Assembly: GCF_037975245.1 (NCBI RefSeq)
Contig: NC_092562.1
Span: forward strand, 12,342,001 to 12,406,000
Direction: 5' to 3'
DNA: 64,000 nucleotides
DNA from: Apostichopus japonicus
Lineage: Eukaryota > Echinodermata > Holothuroidea > Aspidochirotida > Stichopodidae
Shown one piece after another: positions 12,456 to 25,321 of the stretch. Under the pieces are notes generated by a model. That model made no database searches and had not been told where the DNA came from. It saw only the letters and a list, made by a program, of their open reading frames with translations. Made by a program: the position numbers and the translations under genes. The stretch's first letter is position 1; every line of letters begins with the position of its first letter.

Positions 12456-13191
12456 CAAAAGTTATAAAAACTATTTTAAATATGAATATGTATGTAGTTA
12501 GTGTTTACAAGAGTCTTAGAACAACTTTCATCAGAATATTCTATTAAGCGACATAAAAAGGACAGTAAAAAAATTGCTTCACAAAACTGTGTAGTATATA
12601 GGTGAATCAATACTTAGCGGATTGGATCTACATTTATTTTTCACAATATTGAACTAAATAGGTTAGGCAAAATGAACTGTTCTAGAGAATATGATGGAAA
12701 GTAGTGACGTCGTGCGAACAGAGGAGGGTAAGGGGGGGGGGGTGGTGGGGAAATTCTCCCCACCACTATCGTCAGTTGAGAGTTGGGGGATTTTATACAT
12801 TCGGTCGGGCAAGAATTAGGCTACTTCTACAGGCCCTCATCCATAACGGTGAATGTCGTTAATTCAGTCTGGGAATTTTTAAATGTCCCTGTACCCCACC
12901 CCCACCCCCTTCATCCCCCTACCCACACTTTTGAAATTCTGTGCACGTCATTGATACGAAGTGCAATGAAATTAACTAGAATGACTGTTTTACCTTCTCT
13001 GTATGAAACAAAGTTCTTCATGCAATAGAAGTTGCTATTTTACTATGCACTATGAGATGTTACCTACAACATAGTTGCCAATGAGAATGGTATAAAAAGT
13101 ATGAAACGTTTACACACAAAAAGTATGAAATTTATAAAGACAAAGACTTAAAATATTTCATTGTTCAAAAATAGGTTCAAAATTTTACGAT

Positions 13192-14256
13192 ATGGGTTTC
13201 AAGCCGAAGAAGAACCGCGTCCATCCTATTGGAAACAAGAAAAAGCAACAACGCAAAGAGAGAAAGCGAAGGAAATTAGCTCGATTTGTCCAGAAGATCT
13301 TTCCCTTTTCTTGTTGTACTGGTGACAAAGAGTCCGACAATACCGTGTGTCTGGAAACCTACACAATATGTGATGAATATGAGGCCCATAGGAAAACAGC
13401 CACCCCTCAAGAGAAACCTACTATCAGGCAAGAAGAGGCCCCTCTGAGGAAGAAATCCGCTTCCAATGACAGAAGCTCTCCGACAACAATTCATCCAGAA
13501 AAGACCTGTACCGACGTCGATCCGTTCTTGGCCCAACAAAAGTCAGGGAAAAGATCCCCCACAATCAGTCAAAATACAAAGCCTGCCAATAATACCTAAA
13601 AAGCTAAAAAATATGCAGGTATGCCTACCAATAAAGTCCAACCTTCAACGAAGGTAGACGAAGAAGGTTCTCCTAGAAAATCTTCCCTCGCAATTTCGAT
13701 CCTTTCTTGTGAAGTTGTAGCTCGCTTACGAGTCGCAGATAAAAGTGTGAGCTCGCACGAATACTTCGACGACGTTGAGCCGATCGATTCCGAGGCCGGG
13801 TCTCCAAAACCACGTGACCATACAGACGACGATTCATCGGATGAATACGTCACTGCCTCAGAAGATGAAGAACCACCCAAAGAGAAGACCGTCTGCACTG
13901 TGGAGAAGCTCGACTGTGCTAAGGAGCAAGTTGAAACTCCATGCGAGGAAGTACAGAGCGAAGGAGGACAGCCACTCGTACAAGAAGAGCAATCACGTGT
14001 TGAAGAAGAGCAATCACGTGTGCAAGAAGAGCAGACAAGCGTGCAAGAAGAGCAGTCACGCGTGCAAGAAGAGCAGTCAGGCGTGCAAGAAGAGCAGTCA
14101 CGTGTTGAAGAACAGCAATCACATGTTGAAGAAGAGCAGCCCAGTAATTCCGATTCTCAGAATCAACAGGAAGATGAGGAGGAAGAGGAGGTTTGTTGTT
14201 CTACTTACTTTTCTCCTAATTGGCACATAACCGATCACATTTTGTATGATATCTAG
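13192..14256 (+). CDS. Acidic heptad-repeat protein, interrupted by one in-frame stop
   Basis: One frame runs from ATG 13192 to 14256 with a single TAA at 13597-13599; the halves (135 and about 219 codons) are in the same frame. The N-terminus is very basic (GFKPKKNRVHPIGNKKKQQR), then a Cys pair (FSCCTG), then a polar region. The second half is acidic and carries about eight 7-residue repeats of the type VQEEQSR (13979-14135), likely a coiled coil. After EEEEE a donor-like gtttgt at about 14190 and a strong acceptor ending at 14387 (ttacaatcacag) would give a short Lys-rich tail ending at a TAG inside the THAP start. Either the TAA is a nonsense mutation or error, or the two halves belong to different exons. 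No known family recognised. Confidence 0.5.
13979..14135 (+). repeat. 21-base coding tandem repeat
   Basis: About eight units of 21 bases, consensus close to gtgcaagaagagcagtcacg, encode the heptads VQEEQSR, VEEEQSR, VQEEQTS, VQEEQSG, VEEQQSH and VEEEQPS. In-frame unit length and mainly conservative changes (Q/E, R/S/G/H) suggest growth by unequal exchange with selection on a Glu/Gln helix. Confidence 0.85.
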
Positions 14257-14417
14257 AAGGTGATTAAGACTTTCTTACTTTATTTAATGATTTAGTATTA
14301 TTCGATCCTAAAGTCCCATGGTTAATCAGTTCAATAACTAAGTGACAAATATTCGACAAAAACACGATTTTCTTTATTACAATCACAGATAATCGTTAAA
14401 AGAAAAATTATAAAAAA

Positions 14418-14674
14418 ATGCCAAGAAATTGCGTTTTAGGGGGATGCAACAGAACGAATGTGGACTCTACAATAAGTTTTTTTTCAATTTTCCAAGCGGA
14501 AAAAGTAGTGAGAGATATCAGAAACTCTGGATACGATTTGTGAGGAGAACCAGGAAAGGCTTCATCGCACCAGGAGTTTCTCATGGCAAGAAGGTGAAAG
14601 TTTGTTCTGCCCACTTCACAGAAGATGATTGGGACCCTAAATATTTGATGCAGAAAAAGTTGAATGTTTCATGA
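14418..14674 (+). pseudogene. THAP-type zinc finger, frameshift in a T run
   Basis: ATG 14418 gives MPRNCVLGGCNRTN, the conserved N-terminal CxxxxC of a THAP domain (C2CH DNA-binding finger). After a run of eight T (about 14477-14484) the frame must shift by one to continue FNFPSGKSSERYQKLWIRFV, RRTRKGF and VKVCSAHFTEDDW, which supply the FP motif, the Trp and the CxxH pair of THAP. The shifted frame then stops (TGA) at 14674, so the protein would be about 85 residues, a lone THAP domain without the usual C-terminal AVPTIF box. Nine T would restore one frame, so assembly error and true decay are both possible. THAP fingers occur in P-element-type transposases and in host regulators. Confidence 0.75.
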
Positions 14675-14679
14675 AAAAT

Positions 14680-17600
14680 CAGACCGCTGTTAATTTTAAG
14701 GCCGACTTTGAAACTCATGCGATAAAGTCAGCACTAAAGCTGTAATAAATATGGGCCTAAGCCGGAAATGGGACAATAGCCCCTCATCGATTTTTTAACT
14801 TAAACGTAAACGTAACATTGAAAGGGAAGAGAGGAGATTTGATACACTGCGTGAGACATTTAACGGTGTAATTTTAATAAGGTGTTATTGTTCCTGCTTT
14901 TTCTTGTCGTTTTAGTGAAGCCGACTGCCCCAATGTAAATTACGGAATAATCGGTCATAGAGCCATCTCGGGCCTAATTGAAATTTGGTGTGGCAAGGTC
15001 ACTAAAGTAAAAAAAGTTTGAAAGATTGATGCTTTTATTCCGCATTATTTATATATATCCCGATAAATGCAACAGTAAGTGTTGGAACTGGAAGACATGT
15101 CAGACGTGAACAACCTAATGACTATGTGAGGAGAGAATCCACGTTCAAATTTCAATTGGGGCATGGACGTCGCTTAGGCAGAGTTTTTTGGGCAGAGATG
15201 TGTTCATACCCTCCAAACCACTTTAAATGTAATACGAATAGGAAATGTGTGTATGCTCGAGCGAAACAAAACATCGTGTAAGTATTACTTACGGTAGCGC
15301 ACACTGTCACTTATGTTTGAAAGTACCGTTTGCGGACCTTCGTTAAGTTGGGCTAGAATACGATTCCTCCTGAAGCCCAAACCACGAGGCATGCATGTGA
15401 ATAAACGCAATAGGCATTGCATGTAGTGAGAAAATTGTTCGAGCTAGACTAACTACTCGATTGAGTTCAAATGCGGTTGTATTTCAAGCTCAATGAAACC
15501 TTTCTGTTGGATTTAATGACGCACGGAACAAGGGACGTTTATGTTTTACAGTAGGCCTAGTGCATACAAGCGAATCTACTTTGTTTAGAACTTTGGATTT
15601 TCTTTCGGATGTTATACTAATCTACGTTTGAGACTATCATCACTATTGTTATTGTGCCAGTTTGACTGGTAAGTGAGCACATTCATACATCACTCTGTAT
15701 AAAACCCGCCAAAAACGTGATCTTGAGATTTACGTTACTTTGGGTCAGCTTGCGTTACCTCTTCAGATATTGGGAAATCGTTGCGTAATCGCCGCAAATT
15801 TCGTAAAAAAAAACTTGTAAACACGTGGTGAAGAATTCAAGAAACACCATGATATTCATTATCTATTTATGTCTTGAACATTACGCCTGAAAATAACAGT
15901 TATGCTGACACGAAATGCTCGCACAGCTCCGTACTGAACAGTTCACAACAGAAAAGATCATCACAGTGACGTCATTCACTGACCTGAGGGCTGTTCAAGG
16001 TCGTTGCAGTGTTTGCAAATTCCTAAATTACAGAGGAGAAAAAACGATGTTATAATTCCCTTTTTTTTATAACTTTCCGGTGTGCTATTTGGAAAATTAA
16101 AAAAATATGTTGCTAGGTAACATATAAACTACATTATATATGAAAATGAGAGATTTCTTTTCTGTCACTATTGTTCTACTTTAAAACAGTTCAAAAGGTT
16201 TAATCTTCCTAAGATCACTGATGCAGGTTGGCAGAAGTTAACCCACAGAGAAGGGGCTATGTGTGGGCAACTGGACAATTTTACACAGTGAGAAAGACAT
16301 ATAAATGTGTTGCACAGTGTTAAGCATACCAATATATCCATATATGTACAGTAAGCTTCCGTTTTGGCCTACATTCATATGAAAGACCAGTAGGCCCACA
16401 GAACATATAGTTAGAGTTTTAGAAATGTCCGCAGAATATTCTGCAAATATCAAACTAAGATTGCTGACAATCTTTATATGAGAAATGCAGGACATTCATA
16501 CATCTGCAGAGGTAACGCCAGCTGGTAGACATGTCTCTGAGTTGCCGGATGTAATTTCTTGTCTAATAGCCACATCTGGTCACCCTAGGCCTACAGTACT
16601 GTGTGTAGCACTGGACCAGGCTTCACGGAAAGACAAGTTCATGAACTCACTTTGTAAGGTAGACTCTAGTGTTGAGCAGATAATCGTAAGCTATATTGAT
16701 TAGTCCGATATTTGCAATATCAGTGACATATATTGGTATCCGTAAAATTTAGACTCACTGCTGATAAAGGAAACCGATATTGAAATTTGTTTTCACAACA
16801 AAGCCACTTCTTGTTACTTGCGGTGAGTATTAATCTGTTCAAGAAATCCATTTATTTAAGTCTCAATTTGGATCAATAGCCAGTGGTCAATATGCCGTTC
16901 AGCTGGCCAAGACACAAGACGCAAGTTCTGAATAACATTTACCATCAACAATCTGACCTTTCAGGCCACTGAAGGTTACGTAGATAGCAGTCTTTGTTGC
17001 ACGTTATTTAAGTAAATTTCACCAGTCTGGCCACTGTATTATAAGAGTGAACACAACATAATTGAAACTGAACATACCTTCTGACACCTGATTTGCCCAG
17101 GTTGCAAATATTGGCAAGAATCCAAGAAACTTTTTGTACTATCAAAAGTTGTAAACATGGCATATTCAGACCTACAAACAATGCACCAATGTCAAACACA
17201 AAGGACGTAGTAACTTATGTGACATTGGAACAGATTTGATCAAATGAAGTATAACTATAGTAGTAGCCTAGCTTGCACCTGTAGGGCTTCTGAGGATTCG
17301 CTGAGAATGAAAGATAAAGGCGTGGAAATCCCTTACTAAATCATTGAAAAAAATTGCATATCTTTTAAAAAGTGCAAAGAGTATCATGGATGCAGTTTGT
17401 TAAAACATCAATGCATAAAAAAGATTGTATTTTGAGAATCAAGCTTGTGTATCACAATTTGATGCCGGTTGCTTTACGAAATATTTCAAACATGAAGCTC
17501 TTGCTAATTTTGGCTAGGCCTAATTGTAGTATAGCTGGCTAGTGGTAGGATATTATTTGTAATGGAAACTAAAAATTTGAAGAAAATGTTTTCGTTTTGG

Positions 17601-18830
17601 TTCTGGTAAACTCAAGGGGAAAAAAAAGTTCTTAGCCAGGATACGCTAACTGTCATTTCTACATGAAATCAGTTTTATTCATCGCACAATATCATCTTTT
17701 AAAATGTTTGCTTAGAAATTTGTGGCTCCATTTGATGGCAGTTTGTATAACACTTGCAGCCTAAGTGCATGAACATACAGTAGTTGTTGGTCATACAACA
17801 GAAGTAACAGGAAGGATAACACGTACAATTGATAGTGAAAACAAATGCTAGCACACATGTTTCACGCGATATAAACTTGGTGTGAAATATGATCATTTCA
17901 TTTTAAAAGAGGTTAAGACTAACATCAGGTTTACAAAATACGCACATATTTTGTTTTACTAATTTACTACTGGGATTCAAAAAAATGAGAGCCTTGCAAG
18001 ATGCTTGGTTACTGTTTGTGAGTTTTGCAAACGATAATAATATTACTACAGCCGATTAGAATTTTGATACGTTAATTAGTGTGAATGCACAACTTAAAAT
18101 GCGATTTGATCTTCATACTGGCTGTTAAAAAGAATCAGTATCGGGTCGGTATCTTCCAAAACCGATATCACCACCTTTCAATACATGATACCTGTACTGT
18201 AGTGCATAATACAGAACAATGTATTATAGAAGAAATAGAGTCCTAAGCTTTTTCTAACGTTAACGTTAGGCTACATTGTGAGTGTACCACACAACGGGCC
18301 TACTGTAGCCTACATACAGTCTAACCTAGCTATAGCCTTGGACTATGCCTATTTATCTGGATACCCGTACGTGTCTTGTGACTGGCTCACATCAACAATA
18401 ATTTTGTACTTTTTCTCCTCTGCTAATCCCGAATAACGTACCTTGGGTTTTGCTTGGTTGTAGATTATTGCAAGCCAACAGTACCGTGAAGAGGAAGCTT
18501 GGTGTAACTTCGAAGTTAGCAAACATAGTGTTATTAGTACAACTCAACCTTCGAGCATCGATACTGTTGTAGTTGAATAATCTTGTGAAGTTTTGCACTG
18601 GCCAGCCAGCATACTTCACGTATGCAACGATAAGATGTTTGATTCAACAGAAAATGTATGACAAAATGGTTACTTTTCGTATTATTTGTACTCAGTCGCC
18701 AGCCTCAATTTGAGGAAGTTCGTGTTCTACTGAATAAGGAAGTGACATCGACATGACCTTGTAAGTCACGCTTCACAACCTCCACAATATTTGTTTATTC
18801 TACTGTCGTATAGGCTAGTGTGGTGTCAAA
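14680..18830. other. No gene seen
   Basis: AT-rich sequence with only short chance frames on both strands (longest about 85 codons at 16238-16495, minus, no domain). No tRNA, splice-supported exon or clear repeat was recognised. Scattered AGGCCTA words occur as elsewhere in the window. Confidence 0.4.
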
Positions 18831-18836
18831 GTTGTG

Positions 18837-19424
18837 TCACGTGATTCTATTCACAAACTGCAAACAGCACGGTTGGATGCTTCCAAATGTGATAGTGTGA
18901 AATGCCTAACTTACTATTCCCGCTTATGGTGGCATACTCCTATTAGAGTCTATATCAATCCGCTCGATTGTTCTCCTTTTCAGGAAAAGTGCCAAAAAGC
19001 AGCGGGAGAACATCTTTTGTGACCTGTTATCAATCATAATCTAGTTTTTTGTGGCTTTCATGTTGAAGAGCATGAATGGAAGTACATGTGGTGAAAAAAT
19101 TGGGTCAATTGAGGCAATTTTAGACCCCTTTAGGCTTCCCAGGAGCAGCGTAGGAAATTTGTTTACCACTGAGTGAAGAGGTCTGTTTACAAGTGACGAA
19201 AACTTCCGGCTCGGATAGCAAAAAATTTTCACGGTCATGGTACGGAAAATTGATGGTGCCATGAAAGGCCAACTTGTCAGCTATCCGGTGATGGGTAGCG
19301 TTAAGCTAGTGAAAACTTCTATCTAGACTTAGAGACCACATTACTTTTGTGATTTAGTGTGTAAGTCAATGGGGCTTTTAATGGGCGTATGCTACCTTAT
19401 GGTCCAAGGAGTTGAATAAAAACG
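18837..19424 (+). repeat. Dispersed repeat family R1, copy A
   Basis: Shares ordered blocks with 25760-26153 and, in part, 26170-26530: a start near acaaactgcaaacagca, tggcatactcctattagagt, ttgaagagcatga.tggaagt, gaggcaattttagacccc, aagtgacgaaaacttc, tattgatggtgcc-type words, and an end near gtcaatggggc...ggcgtatgctacctta. Divergence of roughly 15-20 percent by eye. No intact frame and no terminal inverted repeat seen. Probably an unclassified, non-autonomous mobile element. Confidence 0.65.
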
Positions 19425-19429
19425 GTTCT

Positions 19430-22400
19430 ATGTAGCGATCGGGCGTTTTATTTCGTTAGTGACTGTCTTGTGACTGTGGGATGTAACTGGTCAAGGCCTG
19501 TTTCAACTAGACCTAACTCTATGGAATTACACAGAGTCACGGTAGTATTTCGCCCAGGATTGAACGAGAAACGTGGATTTGGATATTCACTGCTAAATTT
19601 TGTTTATTGAAAGGATACTTTTTCTGTGTTTGTACTTTTGAATATTAAAACGAGTAAGTACTATGTTCAGCTGAAGCCTAGTCATGTATATGCTACCCTG
19701 GTCGATTCGGGTCAGCGTCTTCTCGTAGTTGTTTGATTATTTTTATATGTCTTATTGGTAATTTGTTGACAGTAACGTAAGCCATTTTCCGTCACATATC
19801 ACGCATGAGGCATCTTTTAGGTCTATTCTTCTGTTCAGTTTACGGTATCTTGCGATCAAATTGTATTACTGAATCGCCAAGCTGCTTGCATGTTCTATAG
19901 TATATTGTACCGTACGGACCTATTGACGCTCCGCTATGTAAAAGATGCTTCCATTTGAATGGAAATTTTGCTAATAAAATAACCAATTAAACTAAATTTT
20001 CTTCTTAAAATTGTCTTAAAACTATTTTTTTACCTTCATGTGTTCTTGTTTTAAGCTAACAGCTTTTCAAACGCTCAAAATTGGAAGTCAAATACAGTAC
20101 AATTGTTCGCTATCTGTGTATAAACAGTGCCATATCAGCGTTTGATTTTCGCGGTATACAATCAATGACGTCTCACGGTGACCAGAGGCTCCTTTGGGTC
20201 AATCTCTGTGTTTTCAGACATTCCAGAGGTTCATGTCACGTAGCTACCCAAAATGTCCATTTTCGTGGTCGTTTTTTGATGGGTTACAGAAGGTTTTCGA
20301 AATTTTTTTTTTACACATGTTGATTATGGGTATGTAAACTCCCAAATTAATGGAAAATCCCCCAAAAAAAATTTGTCTCCATAGTTGGTCTCTAAGACCC
20401 ATAAAATTTTTAGGGAGTGCATGTTACTCATTACCCCCACCATCCACCGAGTGACCCTCTGAGACACAATGCAGTTCGGTAAACTTCTTTATCCCCAAAA
20501 AGTCTAGACTTATCGTATTTTCTTTAAAAAAAAGTTGGGGGATGAGCTTATTTTTCATTTTCAACCTAATAAAGTGTTGTTGCAAAAATAAAGTAGCTTA
20601 AACATTGTATACAAATAACTGATACTTGAATTAGGTGATATGTTGCATAATTATCGATCGTGATTTACTTTCACATTTTCACAGTTGTCCGACATCTCAT
20701 GAGTTTCTGGGGCACCATACACATGAGGCCCCGATTGATCAGCGGGAAACAAAGTAGGGAAGCATTCTTTCGTTGTTAAATTTGTAAACTGACATTAATA
20801 ATTCATGACTGTTTACAGAAATGCGAGCACGTATTTCTTAACTATTTTAACACCTGTTATAATCGGATCTTTGAAGATGTTTAATCTCGAAATTTCAAAC
20901 ATTTAATATTATAATTTTCCTTTGAATTGTTATCGCGGCTATTTATTTGGAAATTATCACAAATATATAAAGTTGCCATTGTTTCATTGAAATATTTACT
21001 TTTCATGTCATGTTGAAATTTCGAGAAGGGAAATCGAAAATGCACAGAGGTATATAGTAAATGAGTCAATAAAGTTGATCATTCTCATATAGATCCAGTG
21101 TAATGCATAACATCAATAATTTGACTGAAAAGTTAGCATGATGGCCACACAGATAATATAGGGCGCCCGTACAAAACTCTGGAAAGACATAAACTTGCTC
21201 GAGTCTTTATTGTTCAGTGGCATATGTAAATAGATGTTTATATATTTCATAGAACCATGTCCTCGTTTGAGTAAACAGTAGACGATGATCAATATACCTT
21301 GGTATTAGAAGATCACTAGTAAAAAAATCGATATATGCACTACATGTTGAATAATAGGATAATTTATTTAATTATTTCTTGACAACAAGTGTTCATTCAT
21401 ACAATTACTCCCGACAACCGACTTTTCAACACTTTTCTTTACCTGAGTATCTGGTCAAAAGATGAATCGAAACAATGAAAAATGTCTACTTCCCCCTGAG
21501 AACAATATCAGTGTCAATCTTGCAAGAATGGCCCACCAATATTGCATTAGTTTCATAGACACACTCGAGCGCACTGTCTTTGGGAATATCGAGATAGCTA
21601 TAGTCAATCTAAGTAGATGCGTATACATCTCAGTTGATTTGTTTTATTTACATCGATAAACTAGTCCATACGTAGGCAGAGTACTGGCTGTCAGTAAGGG
21701 TGGCGTATGTCGACAGACTACACAAACTCTACATGAGCTTCTTCTTCATCTCGCTTATATTTGTAACTTGTGTGATATTATATGATATTTGAATAGCTCG
21801 CAGGGATTCGGAAGCGCTATGCATGAATGAGGCTGCACTGTCGGTCAAAGCGCGCTAAGTTTTGGAAATGATTTGTGATTTTTAATCTTTAAAAGATGAT
21901 TTGCGGTGTTTTGTTCAGTTTATCTTTGGGATGTCCCATCATTATAAATTGATTTTAATGATGAAAGATGCTTGTAAACACTGTAACTCAAAAGATACAC
22001 CTTTATTGTACTTAATGTATGGTAGGCTATGTAGATCTCCTTTTGTAATTCAGGAAATTAAACGTGTAAAATTGACGGCGGTTGAAGGTCATTTGATGTT
22101 AAATGAAGTTTAACCTAAAAGCGTTGTAAACACGATAAATTCAATAGTAAAGCTTGGCTGAACATCACCCTTATTGGTAAATAGACTCCCGAAGTAATGT
22201 CGAGTGGAATTCATCAACTTTGAAGATCCCTTTAGTTAGAATCCTAATTCATGCAAAAGTCAAAGATTTAGGTCAAATACAGGTGACCGCTGAAAACATT
22301 GTTAGCATGATAACTGCAACAGTAAAACGTTCAGTAAATTCATATGCTGTTCACCACATACACATCAACCTACGTGCATTCTTGCTGTCCGTGGAAGTAA

Positions 22401-22730
22401 AATGTCAACAATGATGCCGTCAACGTATAAAAAACTGTGTCAACACGACAAATTACATCTTTAAGTTTAGTAACAATAATAACACACCGTTGTTCTGGTT
22501 CTATCAGCAAGGCAGGAAAAATCTGTGTTAATGTGTCATATGCAATTTGTATTGTTGTTGAAAGTAACAGGTTTTCTTGTGATTTCATCAGCTCTGCTGT
22601 TATAGCAACTGTGACGTTGTTAGTCTTACATCTCTCGCAGCAGACGAACACTATAGCTTGCATTTTTGGACTAGTCCTTGGGTGTAGAGCTGTAAACTCT
22701 ATTACTGCTGGATATTCATGCTAAATTGCT
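19430..22730. other. No gene seen
   Basis: AT-rich sequence; the frames at 20081-20323, 21462-21659 and 21901-22113 have no splice or domain support. Two overlapping frames on opposite strands at 22370-22724 have no recognisable content. Confidence 0.4.
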
Positions 22731-22732
22731 GA

Positions 22733-23423
22733 GTAATCACCCGATACTCATAGATAGTACAGTAACTACTGTTCATGTTCCACAACCGTGCATCAGTTAA
22801 TACTGCGCTGTTTTCGTAACACGGTAACATGTGTTACAGGTGGCACAATAAATACTGCAAAGCTGTTACACGTTCCCATGAAAGACAAAGAACTGCGCGA
22901 CTGGACAAGGAGTCTATGAGTAGATGACGCGGTTGACTATTACTATATTAAAGCCTAATTTAGACGTGGAGCTACCCATAAGGCTAATATAGGTTCACCC
23001 TCCCCCACCTTAGGTCCCATTTTGTGTAACTGTTTTGTATTTATTTGAGACTTGCACACACTCACCTGTCCGTGAAGAATGTTTCAATCAAATGGATTTA
23101 CTAATACGATTATAAAAAGTTAGGCTACCATCTGAATCTCGCATGCAGTATAAAATAACCACCGCAGTGTGTCGGCTTCGTGTTGTGCCAGCGCCGACCA
23201 TGAACTCCGTATTGTATGGCTACAGAGTAGTCTTCGTCACCCAGCCGCCTCGCATTGCCACCTTTCGGACTCGTAGTTCAACGTGTAACAGCTTTGCAGT
23301 AATCACTGTGCCACTTGAAACACATGTTACCGAGTTGCGAACACAGCGTAGTAGATACTGATGCACGGCTATGGAACATGAACAGTAGTTACTGTACTAG
23401 CTATGAGTATATCGGGTGACTGT
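22733..23423. mobile_element. Foldback element with about 143-base terminal inverted repeats
   Basis: The left arm (22733-about 22874) and right arm (about 23277-23423) are inverted copies at roughly 85 percent identity. Shared blocks include cacccgata, tagtacagtaactactgttc, atgttcca.a.ccgtgcatc, cggtaacatgtgtt and gcaaagctgttacacgtt. The interior of about 400 bases has no open frame. Long inverted arms around a short non-coding core indicate a non-autonomous foldback or MITE-type DNA transposon. I cannot fix the exact termini or a target duplication because the outer edges have diverged. Confidence 0.7.
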
Positions 23424-23429
23424 GCATAT

Positions 23430-24480
23430 TTTGAAAGGATAGGGGAGGGACCCGCTGAAAGAGGCGGTAACAAAACGGAATGGCTCGTCTGCAGTAAAGT
23501 CAGAGACCACGTAAGCAAAGAGGACCAAGATCTGCTTCCATCTTACTTCCGGACTCCATACATAGATACCAAAAATGGTCAACAGTATGACATCTCTTCT
23601 ATAAAATGATGAAAACTTCTCTTAAAATCTCTTGGCGTTGAGCTAAATTTTCTGCAACTTTTGACAGCTGGCGTGGATGAGCAGCTTAGCTTGGGCAGAA
23701 AGTAGCATCCAACCAAACTGACCCTCGCTGGGCGTATGAATACATACTACACATCCAATTTACTCAACAAATTCAAAGTATAAATGGTTATTTGAAATAT
23801 GTACGGTTGATTAAGGTAAGGAAAGAGCTTTAGAGTTTTACTTATTCAACAATTAAAAAAAATAAAGAAACAAACTGTGGCCCAGCTTTATGTGGCGAAC
23901 TTGTAACTGTATGAAAAGGCTGCACGAGGACCATAATTACAAAGCCTTGGGCCTCATTATGCAGAGCCTCATGAATTACTTCCACAAAGAGGCAGCCAGC
24001 AATAATGAATACAGATGAGGAACTGAAACTTCAGTATACTACAGTTTCATGTGGTTAGAATTTCGTCAATATGCAGCGTTGGTTGTAGAAATATTCTTTC
24101 TGTGGATAGTATACATGATTTAGATATTCGAACATAAACATCAGATACATTACCATCATCCACTTATTGCTGTTGCCAGATTATTCACAAAATATCACCA
24201 CAGTAGACAAATCCAAATTTTCACCTACACAATTTTTTTGAGGATGGGATTGTGACATAAGGACAATGAGAGACTTAAATGATGGCTTCCTGACCTTTTG
24301 TTCCAAGGGTGTAACTGAGTACTGACTGCGTTGTTTTAGAGAAAAATTCTTTCAGAGAATCACTTTTAAATAATATTCAACTTGAACAATACTCCCTTGA
24401 TCTGTTAAGAAACAACTCAAATCTCAAGAGAGGGCAACAGTGGATTTATCTATTAATCATAGTCTGTAATTGTTGAGTTC
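23430..24480. other. No gene seen
   Basis: AT-rich sequence between the foldback element and the GC-richer retroelement debris; no supported feature. Confidence 0.4.
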
Positions 24481-24499
24481 ATTACATATTCAACGTACC

Positions 24500-25200
24500 C
24501 ATATTCTTCTGGGATTCACTGGAGGTGAATCCGGCCCCGGCTTGGTGGGCCTCCCTACAGTCTATAGCTGGCTGAAACCCCTGGCAGCCCCTCTATTTCT
24601 GTCTGTGCCTCTCTGGTAGCTACTATACGGCCTCTGCCGGCTGCTTCCTCTCGAGTAGGAGTTGCTGTTGCATCGATCAAAGGTGACTCGAATTGGTCTG
24701 TAAATGCTTAATTGAAGGTACGGTAGTTTCCGTGCCCTCGGTTCCTAAGAGTTCTGCGTCGTTTGCTCTTCCATCAAATGCACCCGAACTTCCCTCCTAA
24801 GATGTCGTCACCTGTGAAGGGGAGGTAACGGAAATGATTCTATACTGCTGGAGATGGCCTGTCTAGGGAAATTTAGACCAAGTCTCTTCTCTCCATATGG
24901 TAACTCTCACCATCACTCCTGCGAACTGATCGAGTCCAGTCCAGACATTGGACCTATAGAAGCCCCAGTGTCCTTTCTCGAAACTCCTGCTAAGCCTGCT
25001 TGGTGATATGATTGTAGCCAACAAAACTTCAGCGAAGAGTATCATCGCGGCGGACTGGTACTTAATCCCTACTATGGATGCGCGGTCCAGATTTTTTAGG
25101 ACTTTGTCCGATCTGTGTGTGGCCTGATCCACGAAGCTGTCTTTCCGATCGAAGACTCCGGTAGCCCGAAGTTCTCGCCAGCTTCCTCTGGGATTTTCAT
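24500..25200 (-). mobile_element. Retroelement gag-like remnant (class uncertain)
   Basis: GC-richer than its surroundings. Minus-strand frames read MDQATHRSDKVLKNLDRASI and AAMILFAEVLLATI in a 89-codon open stretch (25132-24863). A shifted frame downstream reads EEAAGRGRIVATREAQTEIE, with stops between. Helical segments followed by an Arg/Gly-rich tail suggest ORF1/gag of a retroelement, perhaps of DIRS type; the class is a guess. Several stops and shifts show it is dead. Confidence 0.35.
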
Positions 25201-25321
25201 AGTGTCAAACATTTCGTTTGGTTCGGTTCAGTTCGGATTAATAGAGAAAAAGGTTCAGGAGGGACACTCAAGTCCCTACCAAGGACCCTATAGGTTAGGG
25301 GGGAAATGAAGACACAAACAC

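Noticed and set aside
13919-14122. Antisense Leu/Ala repeat frame (LLARVTALLAR)
   Set aside because: Shadow of the sense VQEEQSR heptad repeat.
22370-22724. Overlapping frames on opposite strands
   Set aside because: About 95 codons each, no domain, next to a foldback element; chance frames.
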